Shown in pieces: positions 1 through 9,092 of a DNA stretch of 64,000 nucleotides. The DNA comes from Pseudomonadota bacterium. Its GTDB lineage: Bacteria; Pseudomonadota; Alphaproteobacteria; Rhizobiales; MH13. The notes beneath the pieces were generated by a model. It made no database searches. It worked only from the letters and a program-made list of their open reading frames with translations, and had not been told where the DNA came from. How positions within the stretch are numbered: the stretch's first letter is position 1; every line of letters begins with the position of its first letter. The translations under genes were made by a program, and so were the position numbers. Location: contig JBCCPK010000005.1 in assembly GCA_039024915.1 (NCBI GenBank), forward strand, positions 1 through 64,000. The letters run 5' to 3'.

Positions 1-1
1 C

Positions 2-1696
2 GACCCGGTGATCACCGAAGGCACAGGCGGCACGACGCAGGCGGTGTTTGAGGTGTCGCTGTCGCGAGCGTCCACCAGCGACCTGACCTTCAACTTCGCC
101 ACCGCTGACGGCACAGCCATCGCCGGACAGGACTATGTCGCTAAGAACGGCTCAATCGCCTTCGCTGCGGGGCAAACCATCACATCGGTAGCCATCGATA
201 TCATTGGCGAATTAGACTTTGAGGTGGACGAGACGTTCTTCCTCGATGTGACGCTAAACGCCTCCGTTGCGAATCCAGGTGACAATAGGGGTGTCGGGAC
301 TATCCTTAATGATGATGTCGAACCAATTTTGGGCAACGACCAGGCGAACAATTTGTCGGGTACCAATGGTAACGATGTAATCAGGGCACTCGAAGGTAAC
401 GATACTGTAGAGGGCGGCCCCGGAGCCGACAATCTTGATGGGGGACCGGGCAATGACACGCTTAGCTATGCCAACAGTGTAGCCGCTGTTTCAATCAACC
501 TGTTGAATAGTTCGGCTTCTGGTGGTGATGCGACTGGCGACACCTTCTCAGAGTTCGAAAACATTTTTGGAAGCGGCCTGGCCGACATTCTTGCCGGAGA
601 TGGTTCGGACAACATCATTCTCGGGAATAATGGAGCCGATACACTCTTTGGCTCTGGTGGGAACGATACCCTCAATGGCAATATCGGCAATGATACGCTC
701 AATGGCGATAACGGCAACGATACCCTACGCGGTCAGAATGGGACCGATGAGCTGAATGGTGGTGAGGGCAACGACACACTTGAAGGTGGGGCCGGAACCG
801 ACACCCTCAACGGCGACGTCGGGGAAGACACCCTGAACGGCGGCGGCGGGCGCGATACCCTCAACGGCGGGGCGGATGATGACCTTCTACTGGGTAGTGC
901 AGGCAACGACACGTTGAATGGCGGCGATGGCAATGATCGGCTCTTCGGCGGTGCGGACTTCGATACTCTGAACGGTGAGGTCGGCAACGATACCCTTGAT
1001 GGCGGAGCATCGAACGACATCCTTGCCGGTGGCGCTGGAAATGATTCTCTCATTGGCGGCGACGGAAATGACAATCTGAACGGCGGCGGGGGTATCGACG
1101 TGCTGTCGGGGAATGCCGGTAATGACGTTATGGCCGGTGGCGCCGATAATGATACCCTGAACGGTGGTGGTGGTAATGACCGGCTCTTCGGCGGAGCCGG
1201 AAATGACATCTCCCGCGGTCAGGCGGGCAATGACTTCATCTCGTCGGGCTCCGGGGACGATACCCTTGAAGGGGGAAACGACAATGACAGCCTGTTCGGC
1301 GGATTCGGCGAAGACACCTTGCTCGGTGAAGCTGGCAACGATTTTCTGCAAGCGGGCGCCAGCAACGATAGCCTGTTCGGTGGTTCAGGCAACGACACGC
1401 TGGAAGGGCGAGAGGGGTCTGACCTGCTGAATGGAGGCTCCGGCGTTGATACGCTGATAGGCGGCACGGGCGCTGATACCTTCGTTTTCGCATCGGGCTT
1501 CGGCGACGACACAGTTACAGACTTCCAGGACAACATCGACGAACTGGATCTGACGGCGTTCAACTTCGCCAGCGTCGGCGGCGCGCTGTCGTTCGCAAGC
1601 GACGTGGCAGGAGATGTGGTCTTCACCTTCGGTCCCAATACCTTCACGATCGAGAACACCACCCAAGCGCAGCTTGCCGATGACATTTTGATCTGA
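2..1696 (+). CDS. RTX calcium-binding protein, C-terminal part (5' truncated by window edge)
   Basis: This frame is open from the first bases and ends with TGA at 1694-1696, so the start lies upstream of the window; about 564 codons are visible. Residues ~1-105 look like a Calx-beta domain (motifs such as ATADGTA and a closing ILNDD). From ~110 to ~490 there are dozens of GGxGxDxLx nonapeptides, which form calcium-binding parallel beta-rolls. The last ~75 residues (GGTGADTF onward, ending DDILI) match the serralysin/M10 C-terminal region that carries the uncleaved type I secretion signal. It is probably a secreted surface or extracellular protein. No catalytic domain is visible in the part present. 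No type I secretion genes occur in the window. The last 1128 bases are paralogous to the end of the next gene. Confidence 0.9.
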   Translation, partial: DPVITEGTGGTTQAVFEVSLSRASTSDLTFNFATADGTAIAGQDYVAKNGSIAFAAGQTITSVAIDIIGELDFEVDETFFLDVTLNASVANPGDNRGVGTILNDDVEPILGNDQANNLSGTNGNDVIRALEGNDTVEGGPGADNLDGGPGNDTLSYANSVAAVSINLLNSSASGGDATGDTFSEFENIFGSGLADILAGDGSDNIILGNNGADTLFGSGGNDTLNGNIGNDTLNGDNGNDTLRGQNGTDELNGGEGNDTLEGGAGTDTLNGDVGEDTLNGGGGRDTLNGGADDDLLLGSAGNDTLNGGDGNDRLFGGADFDTLNGEVGNDTLDGGASNDILAGGAGNDSLIGGDGNDNLNGGGGIDVLSGNAGNDVMAGGADNDTLNGGGGNDRLFGGAGNDISRGQAGNDFISSGSGDDTLEGGNDNDSLFGGFGEDTLLGEAGNDFLQAGASNDSLFGGSGNDTLEGREGSDLLNGGSGVDTLIGGTGADTFVFASGFGDDTVTDFQDNIDELDLTAFNFASVGGALSFASDVAGDVVFTFGPNTFTIENTTQAQLADDILI

Positions 1697-2010
1697 TGCC
1701 GCGTCCGGAAGGTCGTCACCTATTCCCGCGCCGAGGTCGCGCGGCATGATCAGCCGCGCCTAACGTTCACCGATCAACCGGAACGCCTTTCGGCGGTGAC
1801 GGTCAAAACCTTATTCTCTTCCTGCGCAGCCCGCCGCAAACGCAACAGTAGCCGCCTGCGTTTGCGCCCAAAGTTCGAACGTTCCGTAACGTAGATCACA
1901 GCAATGGCGGTGGACCTGCAAGGTTTAGTCTGCAACGCTCCTGTGCCAGGGATTTGGGTACACGTCGACGGACGGCCGCAGCCGTTATGGCGAGTTAAGG
2001 GGCGAAAAAC
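1697..2010. other. Intergenic region between the two RTX genes
   Basis: This 314-base stretch has no convincing ORF and no clear factor-independent terminator or sigma70 promoter. The only supported element is the ribosome-binding site AAGGGG at about 1996-2001, just upstream of the ATG at 2011. A short TTCGAACGTT palindromic patch lies near 1875-1885, but I cannot assign it a role. Confidence 0.4.
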
Positions 2011-5000
2011 ATGGCAACCATCACGTCACCGGTCGGAAGCGTAACGCCGTTCAGCACCTTCCGCTGGGGCCTCACTGATAATTCTGGCGCAGTGATCGGT
2101 TCGATCACGTCGAGCACGGTCGGAACTTTTGCCTGGACAAGCAGCAATGGCGACTTGGGCGTCACGCTGATCGGTACGTTCGTCTATGGCAATGGAACGA
2201 GCGCGCCCCCAACCGCCGGCTCGGTGCAGCGCGCAGACTTCGATACGGGCGTTGATGGCAGCATCGATATGGTCATCGACTACGGTTCAAGCCCGCTTGC
2301 GGTGAACCCCGATCTCTTCATCGACTCCTTCTCCAGGATCACCTCGGCCTATCTGAACCAGTCCGACATGATCACCCTTGCGGGCGATCAGGATGGTTTT
2401 GCTGCCGATGGCGTCGGGAACAGCATTGCCCCCTCGCCGGACACGATACTGTTCACAGGGTTTGGGACGTTCTCCGGTGATTTTTCTGGCGGCCTTTTTT
2501 CAGGCCAAGCAAGCGCCAGCGACACCATCACCATCAACACGCCCGATCTTGGCCAACCGTTTGGCAGCGTGCGGGTCACGCGAGCGATTGGCGATACCCA
2601 GGATGAGACGATAAGCGGAACCGTGGTCACGGTTTTTGCAGGGGATACGATCACCGATATCTCACCTGACGTCCCGGGCAGTCCGTCCTTTGCGCGCATC
2701 CAGATCATCGGAGACGTGGAGGAGCTAGAAGGCAGCAGCGGAACCGCCAACTTCGGCAACGACACCCTCACCGGCGGGGTGGGACGCAACACAATTACTG
2801 GCGACGTTCTGTTCACCAGAAATGCCGGAACCCTGACGCTCAACGGCGGGGCCGACATCATCGATGGCGGCGGCGGTGATGACCGGCTTTACGGCGACGT
2901 GGCGACGCTTGACGGCAGCGCCCAGCTTTTTGGCGGGAATGATATTATCGACGGCGGAACCGGCGATGATCTCATCGTGGGAGATGCCAATCGCGTGGAG
3001 GATAACTCAGTTGTCACGGGCGGCGATGATCGTCTGGACGGCGAAGAGGGCGATGATGTCATCTACGGCGAGTTTCAGCCCTTCACTCTCGCCAATCCTG
3101 GCACCGTCGGACCTGGTGGAGATGACCGGATTTACGGCGGCACCGGGGACGATCAGCTTTTCGGCCAGATGGGCGATGACACGATCGATGGCGGCGAGGG
3201 CAACGACTTTATCGATGGTGGCGAAGGCGAGGATACGCTGGAGGGCGGGGCTGGCGATGATGTGCTGGTCGCTTTGCTGGGCGACGATACGGTGGATGGC
3301 GGCACCCATGACACCGTTGGCGACACTGTCTCCTACAAAGATGCCCAGGGCTTTGTTTTTGTCGACCTGACCCTTCAAGGGTCTGGGCAGCAAACGCAAG
3401 CAGGCGGGTTCGACACGCTGATCAATATCGAGAACCTGATCGGCTCCGACTTCAACGATGCTCTCACCGGCGATACGGGCGCCAATACGATTGAGGGAGG
3501 CGACGGCAACGATTTGCTCGACGGCGGCGGCGGCGAGGATACGGTTTCGTACGCCAATGCGAGCCAGGCCGTACTCGTCGATCTTGCACAAACCGCGCAG
3601 CAGAACACCGGGGGCGCGGGCCTCGACATGCTAAGCGGTTTTGAAAACATCATCGGTTCCGCTTTCAGCGATGTTCTGTTTGGCGATTCCGGCAACAACG
3701 AGATTTTTGGCGGCGATGGGGCAGATACAATCCTGCTTCTCAGCGGAACCGGTAACGGTTTTCCCGCTCCCGGCACCGATCGGATCTTCGGCGAAGATGG
3801 CGACGATACCATCGGCTACGGCATCATCGGTGTTGGTCAGGCTGGCATCGGAACGGTGGGACGGGTCCTGACGCTGTTCGACGGTGGCGACGGTACGGAC
3901 ACCTTTGCCTTTGAGACATTCTCAAGTGGATTTCGGGTTGACCTCGAAACCGAGGTCTTCGTTCCTTCCGGCCTGTTCGCTCTTCAGGTTGCGACCATAC
4001 GGGATTTTGAGAACGTCAGCGCCGGAAGCGGTGGCGATACGGTCCGCGGAAATGACGATGCGAACGATCTCGACGGGCGCGATGGCGACGACGTGATCGA
4101 AGGCCGAGGCGGTGCCGATGATCTGGACGGCGGTTTGCACGGAGTGATTGGCGATACCGTCAGCTATTCCAGCTCCCCCAGCGGAGTAACGGTCGATCTG
4201 TCGGCTGGCACAGGTCAAGGAGGTGACGCTGAAGGTGACGTACTATCCGCTTTTGAAAATATCTCCGGTACCGACCACGACGACAGTTTGAGCGGGGACG
4301 CAAACGACAACATCCTTTCTGGTGAAGACGGCGATGACACGCTGGCAGGCGGCGGTGGCGCAGATACCCTCGAGGGTGGGGACGGAACGGATGTTGCGGA
4401 CTATTCCCAATCAAGTGCGGGTGTTCAGGTCTTTCTCGACGGCACACCAGGCGTAGGCGGAGACGCGCAAGGCGACACGCTTAGCGAGGTTGAAGTCGTT
4501 ATAGGTTCAGCCTTCGCGGACATCTTGGTTGGTGATGGCGAGACCAATGTGCTCAGCGCTGGCGACGGCACGGACACGCTGAACGGTGATGCTGGTAACG
4601 ACACGCTCAATGGCAATGTCGGCAATGACACCCTTGATGGTGGCGAAGGCGATGACACGCTGCGCGGTCAGTCCGGTACCGATGGGTTGAGCGGTGGCAA
4701 TGGCAATGACACCCTCGATGGCGGTGGCGGGACGGATACGCTTGACGGCGATGCCGGTGAGGACACCCTCAATGGCGGCGGTGGTCGCGATACGCTGAAC
4801 GGTGGCGACGACAATGATCTGCTTATCGGCGGTGCGGGCAACGATACCCTCAATGGCGGTGATGGCGATGACCGGCTGTTTGGGGGTGCGGACTTCGACA
4901 ATCTCAACGGCGAACTGGGTAACGACACCCTTGATGGCGGAGCCTCCAACGACATCCTCACCGGCGGTGGCGGCAATGACGCGCTCATCGGCGGCGACGG

Positions 5001-5631
5001 CAATGACAATCTCAATGGCGGCGGCGGCATCGATGTGCTGTCGGGCAATGCCGGCAATGACGTCATGGCGGGTGGGGCGGACAATGACACGCTGAACGGC
5101 GGTGGCGACAATGATCGCCTGTTCGGTGGCGCGGGGGACGACACGTCCCGCGGTCAGGCGGGCAACGACTTCATCTCGTCAGGCTCGGGCGATGATCTGC
5201 TCGAGGGCGGGATCGGCGACGACTTCCTGTTCGGCGGCTTCGGCGAGGACACCCTGTTGGGAGAGGACGGCAACGACTTCATCCAGGCCGGTGCGAGCAA
5301 TGATCAGCTGTCGGGCGGTGCCGGTGACGACACGCTGCAGGGCCGCGAGGATGATGACACCCTTGATGGCGGTACCGGCACCGACACGCTGACGGGCGGC
5401 ACGGGGGTCGACACGTTCATCTTCGCGCCAGCCTATGGCAATGACACCGTCACGGACTTCGAGGATGATATCGACCAGCTTGATCTGACCGCCTTCGGTT
5501 TCGCGAGCGTCAACGGCGCGCTGTCCTTCGCCGCCGATGTCGCGGGCGACGTCGTCTTCACCTTCGGACCCAACACATTCACCATCGAGAACACCACACG
5601 CGCCGATCTGGCAAACGATATCCTGATTTGA
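2011..5631 (+). CDS. Large RTX hemolysin-type calcium-binding repeat protein
   Basis: This 1206-residue acidic protein starts at an ATG preceded by AAGGGG. Residues ~1-240 form a Gly/Ser/Thr-rich domain without RTX repeats or a Sec signal peptide, which is usual for type I substrates. Residues ~245-1125 are RTX arrays (GGxGxDxLxG units) interrupted by four or five spacer blocks resembling DTVSYxxxxxGVxVDL, a common element in bacterial RTX adhesins. The last ~75 residues form the serralysin-type C-terminal cap ending NDILI. The likely role is an exported Ca2+-dependent surface or biofilm protein. No protease HExxH motif or other enzymatic domain was recognised. The C-terminal ~375 residues align without gaps to the preceding gene, so the two are a tandem duplicated pair. 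Confidence 0.9.
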   Translation: MATITSPVGSVTPFSTFRWGLTDNSGAVIGSITSSTVGTFAWTSSNGDLGVTLIGTFVYGNGTSAPPTAGSVQRADFDTGVDGSIDMVIDYGSSPLAVNPDLFIDSFSRITSAYLNQSDMITLAGDQDGFAADGVGNSIAPSPDTILFTGFGTFSGDFSGGLFSGQASASDTITINTPDLGQPFGSVRVTRAIGDTQDETISGTVVTVFAGDTITDISPDVPGSPSFARIQIIGDVEELEGSSGTANFGNDTLTGGVGRNTITGDVLFTRNAGTLTLNGGADIIDGGGGDDRLYGDVATLDGSAQLFGGNDIIDGGTGDDLIVGDANRVEDNSVVTGGDDRLDGEEGDDVIYGEFQPFTLANPGTVGPGGDDRIYGGTGDDQLFGQMGDDTIDGGEGNDFIDGGEGEDTLEGGAGDDVLVALLGDDTVDGGTHDTVGDTVSYKDAQGFVFVDLTLQGSGQQTQAGGFDTLINIENLIGSDFNDALTGDTGANTIEGGDGNDLLDGGGGEDTVSYANASQAVLVDLAQTAQQNTGGAGLDMLSGFENIIGSAFSDVLFGDSGNNEIFGGDGADTILLLSGTGNGFPAPGTDRIFGEDGDDTIGYGIIGVGQAGIGTVGRVLTLFDGGDGTDTFAFETFSSGFRVDLETEVFVPSGLFALQVATIRDFENVSAGSGGDTVRGNDDANDLDGRDGDDVIEGRGGADDLDGGLHGVIGDTVSYSSSPSGVTVDLSAGTGQGGDAEGDVLSAFENISGTDHDDSLSGDANDNILSGEDGDDTLAGGGGADTLEGGDGTDVADYSQSSAGVQVFLDGTPGVGGDAQGDTLSEVEVVIGSAFADILVGDGETNVLSAGDGTDTLNGDAGNDTLNGNVGNDTLDGGEGDDTLRGQSGTDGLSGGNGNDTLDGGGGTDTLDGDAGEDTLNGGGGRDTLNGGDDNDLLIGGAGNDTLNGGDGDDRLFGGADFDNLNGELGNDTLDGGASNDILTGGGGNDALIGGDGNDNLNGGGGIDVLSGNAGNDVMAGGADNDTLNGGGDNDRLFGGAGDDTSRGQAGNDFISSGSGDDLLEGGIGDDFLFGGFGEDTLLGEDGNDFIQAGASNDQLSGGAGDDTLQGREDDDTLDGGTGTDTLTGGTGVDTFIFAPAYGNDTVTDFEDDIDQLDLTAFGFASVNGALSFAADVAGDVVFTFGPNTFTIENTTRADLANDILI

Positions 5632-5755
5632 TGGGCACAAGCCTTTAGACCGTCAGGCCACGTCGTCAGCTGTTCATAGCAAGGGGCCAATGCCGGTTAG
5701 GCGCTATCCAATCTGCGTATAAACTCCCCGCTGCCAACCGGCTGATCGCATTGAT

Positions 5756-6517
5756 CTAGATGGTCCGAGCTGCCCAGCGTACCATGTTGGCGAAGAGCCT
5801 CTGATACCCCGCCCATTCCACAAACGGCGTCGGCAACCAATGTTCGCTCATGTCCGACGTCCAGGCAACACTGCGCCCTTCGCCATATATCCACGCGACG
5901 AGCAACGGCAGGCCATTCTGCTCTTTAGGCAGGCTGAGGATAGGGCTGGTGCTCTCTTTTGGTGCGACCTCATTGATCCCCAGAAGGTAGGGCCAGTCGC
6001 TTGGCACACCATTAAGAATAGGATGGTTAGCCTGATCCACGACCGGCGTTGTTCCCTCTGGAATTTCAAGCCGATCGTCAGATGACAAACAGGTCACGGG
6101 CAGGGCGGTCTCGACGGGCGTTTTGTGCCAGCGGGCACGTCCATCGATGCCTTGAAAGGAAAAGTAGCCCCCGATCATAATCAAGCCGCCGCCCTTGCGG
6201 GTCCACTGTTCCAACAGCCTGACGCGGTTCGGCACGCGCTGACCGCGAAGCCAGACATCGGGATGCAGCAAAAGGGTGTTTGCGCCAATGTCGGACAGCA
6301 TGATCACGTCATAGGCCTCAAGGCCTTCCATTGTCAGCGGAAAGTCTTCGGCGGCGTCATGCGCCGTCATGTGCGTCACGTCGATACCCTCGGCCGCCAT
6401 CGCCTTCAGGAATGGTTTGGAGCCCGTGTGGAACGTCACGCTTCCGAATTGATCGAACCCCTTGAAGTGGGTTGCGGCGCTGACCCAGCTCTCTCCGACA
6501 AGAAGGACTTTGGGCAT
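5756..6517 (-). CDS. GATase1-like (glutamine amidotransferase-like, ThuA-fold) protein
   Basis: This 253-residue protein opens with MPKVLLVGESW and contains a GGGLIMIGGYFSFQG stretch near residues 108-122, typical of the putative glutamine amidotransferase family (DUF1355/GATase1_like). The Cys of true class I amidotransferases is not at the nucleophile elbow, so ammonia transfer is unlikely; the family has no settled biochemical role. AAGGAG precedes the ATG with good spacing. It is the last gene of the lacI-rbsBAC-btpA-tenA-php unit, 24 bases after the phosphotriesterase-like gene. The context suggests a role in breakdown of the imported sugar conjugate. The function is inferred only from fold and position. 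Confidence 0.75.
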   Translation of the reverse strand: MPKVLLVGESWVSAATHFKGFDQFGSVTFHTGSKPFLKAMAAEGIDVTHMTAHDAAEDFPLTMEGLEAYDVIMLSDIGANTLLLHPDVWLRGQRVPNRVRLLEQWTRKGGGLIMIGGYFSFQGIDGRARWHKTPVETALPVTCLSSDDRLEIPEGTTPVVDQANHPILNGVPSDWPYLLGINEVAPKESTSPILSLPKEQNGLPLLVAWIYGEGRSVAWTSDMSEHWLPTPFVEWAGYQRLFANMVRWAARTI

Positions 6518-6541
6518 CGGTTTCGCTCCTTTCAGGCTGCG

Positions 6542-7597
6542 TTAGGATACGATGCGCTGCAACAGCGCGCGCCTTGGATTATCCACCATCAACATGGTGA
6601 GTTGGTCAGGCGACAGCCCCATGCGCGCAAGGCGCGGCAGGACAAAGCGGGATACATGCGCGTATCCGTTGCCGCCATAGTGGCAAAGCATCATCTTCAG
6701 AAAGACGTCCTGCGATAAAAGTACCTGGGCGCCGAAACCTTTTTCGACCAGCCGGACGATCGCATGGCAAGTCGGCTCATCGCTTGGGCATTGGACCTGT
6801 TGATCATCGTACCAGAAGTCCATGCCCATCATGTCGAACTCAATGAAAGCCCCGCGCTCAGCCAGCGATGTTTGGTAGGGCACATCATCAAAGCTGGGAT
6901 TCATATGGCACAGGATCACCCGGTCGGACGGGTGGCCTTCAGCTTCGGTCAAATCGAGAACCTCATGCGCCAATCGCTCCCAACCGGGCAAATGAACCAT
7001 CAATGGCAAACCCGTCTCGACCGCAGCCATAGCCGCGCCGCGCAAGGATTTGCGCTCCTCGCTGGTGAAGTCCGCGGACACGCCGATTTCACCGATAAGG
7101 CCGATACGCACGCCGGTATCGCCGACGCCATTTGTCGCTTCGGCAATCAGTTCCGCCGAAACATCCTCCGCGCTCATCGAAGCTAAGTGATCGGGGTGCG
7201 AGCTTTCCAGATAGTAGCCCGACCCCATGATGATGGTGAGATCGCTTGCCTTGGCAATCCGCTGGAGCGCTTTGGGATTGCGTCCAATCCCCTGACAGGT
7301 CGGATCCACAATCGTCCGCCCGCCCTCGCCGCGAAACAAGCCAATCTCACAGATGGCAAGCGCCTCGTCGTCAAGCGCACAATTGTGCTTGTTTGCAAAC
7401 GGATCATTCCGTAGCTGCCACAGAATATCGGGCGTCACCGGCACATCGCGGATGGGCGATTGGAAGGTCGGATCGCAGCCCCGCCACCAGCATGTGCAAT
7501 CGTTGAGGATGTGCTCATGGATCAAGGTCGGGCCAAGTCCGTCAGCCGAGACGGGCCCCAATACACTCATGACGGTACTGGAAAATCTATGGGTCAT
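6542..7597 (-). CDS. Phosphotriesterase-related metal-dependent hydrolase (amidohydrolase superfamily)
   Basis: This 351-residue TIM-barrel protein has the binuclear metal ligands of the PTE family: His27-x-His29 (LIHEH), Glu170 in place of a carboxylated lysine (GLIGEIG), His202 (VHLPG), His231 (LCHMN) and Asp297 (LSQDV). Glu at the bridging position is typical of the PTE-homology (Php) proteins rather than true organophosphate hydrolases; relatives act as lactonases or esterases. The ATG overlaps the tenA stop as ATGA, so translation is coupled. Within a ribose-type import operon it may open a sugar lactone or hydrolyse a sugar-linked ester or phosphodiester. The substrate cannot be read from the sequence. 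Confidence 0.85.
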   Translation of the reverse strand: MTHRFSSTVMSVLGPVSADGLGPTLIHEHILNDCTCWWRGCDPTFQSPIRDVPVTPDILWQLRNDPFANKHNCALDDEALAICEIGLFRGEGGRTIVDPTCQGIGRNPKALQRIAKASDLTIIMGSGYYLESSHPDHLASMSAEDVSAELIAEATNGVGDTGVRIGLIGEIGVSADFTSEERKSLRGAAMAAVETGLPLMVHLPGWERLAHEVLDLTEAEGHPSDRVILCHMNPSFDDVPYQTSLAERGAFIEFDMMGMDFWYDDQQVQCPSDEPTCHAIVRLVEKGFGAQVLLSQDVFLKMMLCHYGGNGYAHVSRFVLPRLARMGLSPDQLTMLMVDNPRRALLQRIVS

Positions 7598-8232
7598 CCG
7601 ACGTCCTTCACGACGTAGGGCGCATCGTGAAAGCGTATTTCGAGCGCTGTCACCGTGCCAAAGACCTGGGAAAGACGATCACTATCCTGAGGTACCCCGT
7701 AGCGGTCTATTGCGTCCTTGAGCCAGAGCGCTTGGGCAGCGAACGCATCATCGACATGCAGCCTGATCCACGCAGCAAGGTCCTGGTTGGAAAGGTCGAT
7801 CTTCGAAGCGCGCTTACACCACGTCCAGTACATCCATTCCGCCGCAAACATCGCTGTCAGGATGTCAAGAAAGCTGCCTTGTTCGGCAAGTTCAAGCATG
7901 CCCGTATCAAAGGCGCGAGCATCGTCCGGCAAAGTGTCCGGCCGTTCGATATCCAACGTGCGATAGCGCTCCTCAAAATAGGGCACCTGCACGTTGGCCA
8001 ACGCGTCCAGAACGCCAATCATCCATCGTTTGGCGTCCATGTCAGGCGCGCGCGCTGTCGCAAAACTGAAGATTGCAATGGCTGTCTCAACGAATGCACC
8101 CTCGTAGGCGAGGTAGCGCTTGAAGACCTCAATGGGTAACCCGTCGGCGCAGACATCCTCCACAAAGCGATGGGTCAGCATCGCGTTCAAAACCGCTTCA
8201 TTGCGTTCGAGGATCGTGCCGGAAAGGCTCAT
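7594..8232 (-). CDS. tenA: TenA/Thi-4 family protein
   Basis: This 212-residue all-helical protein matches the TenA family in length and pattern (YLAYEGAFVETAIAIF near residues 41-56 and a C-terminal AxWLKDAIDRYG-type helix). Characterised TenA enzymes hydrolyse the aminomethyl group of aminopyrimidines in thiamine salvage. Here the gene overlaps its upstream and downstream neighbours by four bases each (ATGA) in a sugar-import operon without thiamine genes, so a different C-N bond hydrolysis is possible. The usual TenA_C active-site Cys was not confidently located; a Cys occurs in the MYWTWCKRA segment. The family call is fairly secure; the substrate is unknown. Confidence 0.75.
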   Translation of the reverse strand: MSLSGTILERNEAVLNAMLTHRFVEDVCADGLPIEVFKRYLAYEGAFVETAIAIFSFATARAPDMDAKRWMIGVLDALANVQVPYFEERYRTLDIERPDTLPDDARAFDTGMLELAEQGSFLDILTAMFAAEWMYWTWCKRASKIDLSNQDLAAWIRLHVDDAFAAQALWLKDAIDRYGVPQDSDRLSQVFGTVTALEIRFHDAPYVVKDVG

Positions 8233-9092
8233 GCAACCCCGTCGAGGGCAGGCTTGGCGGCATCTACAAACGCTCGGACCCGCTCCGGCTCAACCGGATT
8301 CCACCAAACCCCACCTTCCTTGAGGCACGACGCAACGATCACCGCGTCCGCCACCGAGAGGATTTCACCGACATTGTCCGGGTTCACGCCAGAACCGACA
8401 AGCACCGGCAGATGGGTGGCGCTGGCCACCTCCTTCAGTTCATCGAGCGTCGCACTGTCGCCCGTTCGCTGCCCCGTTGCGATGACGGCATCGGCATCAA
8501 AGAACGCCAGATCACGCGTAAGTTCTGCCACCGAACGGTCGGCCATAATGGCGTGGCTGCCGTGCTTCACATGAGCGTCGGCGAACACTTTGATCCACTC
8601 GGCGCGCAGCAGCGAGCGATACCGCATGGCCTCAGCCGCCCTGCCCTCCATGAACCCCTCATTGGCCACATAAGCGTTGGCCCACTGGTTCACGCGGATG
8701 AAGTTTGCGCCCGCCGCACAGGCAGTGGCAAAAGCTTGGATGGGCGCATTGGCAAGAACATTGATGCCAAGGGGCACCGCAAAACGCTGATTGAGACGGT
8801 CGGCGATGACCGACAGGCAGGCGGCGGTATGGGGCCCGATATCCTCGGGCTTCGAAAAGGGGATATCGCCATGGTTTTCCACGATCAGCCCATGCATGCC
8901 ACCGGAAACAAGCGCCTGCGCATCGCGCAGGCAGGCGTCGATAATCATCTCCATGCTCGCACCGCGATAGCGCGGCGCGCCAGGTAGCGGCGGGCAATGG
9001 ATCATTCCGATCAGGGCTTTGGGCCGTCCGAACAGGTCCTCGATTGCCCGGCCATCATTGCTGGAAATCGTCTGCATGGCCCTGCTATCCAT
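8229..9092 (-). CDS. BtpA/SgcQ family TIM-barrel protein (copy 1)
   Basis: This 287-residue protein has the family hallmarks GMIHCPPLPGAPRYRG near the N terminus, NHGDIPF, LGINVLANAP and, near the C terminus, VLVGSGVNPDNV. BtpA was first linked to photosystem I assembly in cyanobacteria; SgcQ is a presumed sugar or nucleoside enzyme in E. coli, and the biochemical activity of the family is not firmly established. I chose the ATG at 9092, which overlaps the permease stop by 8 bases; ATG 9077, just after that stop, is an alternative, and the frame stays open to 9158. It overlaps tenA (ATGA). The window holds a second copy at 18192-18977, also beside a PfkB-type kinase. Confidence 0.8.
   Translation of the reverse strand: MDSRAMQTISSNDGRAIEDLFGRPKALIGMIHCPPLPGAPRYRGASMEMIIDACLRDAQALVSGGMHGLIVENHGDIPFSKPEDIGPHTAACLSVIADRLNQRFAVPLGINVLANAPIQAFATACAAGANFIRVNQWANAYVANEGFMEGRAAEAMRYRSLLRAEWIKVFADAHVKHGSHAIMADRSVAELTRDLAFFDADAVIATGQRTGDSATLDELKEVASATHLPVLVGSGVNPDNVGEILSVADAVIVASCLKEGGVWWNPVEPERVRAFVDAAKPALDGVA

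Noticed and set aside
733-1209. Long reverse-strand ORFs in the RTX genes, with Pro/Ser-rich products (also at 4668-5144).
   Set aside because: They are the mirror of GGxGxD codons; the products are low-complexity Pro/Ser repeats with no family resemblance and no ribosome-binding site.
569-1500. Regularly spaced DNA repeats that could be taken for a CRISPR array.
   Set aside because: The 27-base periodicity is codon-level repetition of the RTX nonapeptide and stays in frame within one ORF; the repeats are not identical and there are no unique spacers.
5693-5749. GCCGGTT / AACCGGC inverted repeat between the second RTX gene and the GATase1-like gene.
   Set aside because: The loop is about 40 bases and no T-run follows, so it is not a credible terminator.
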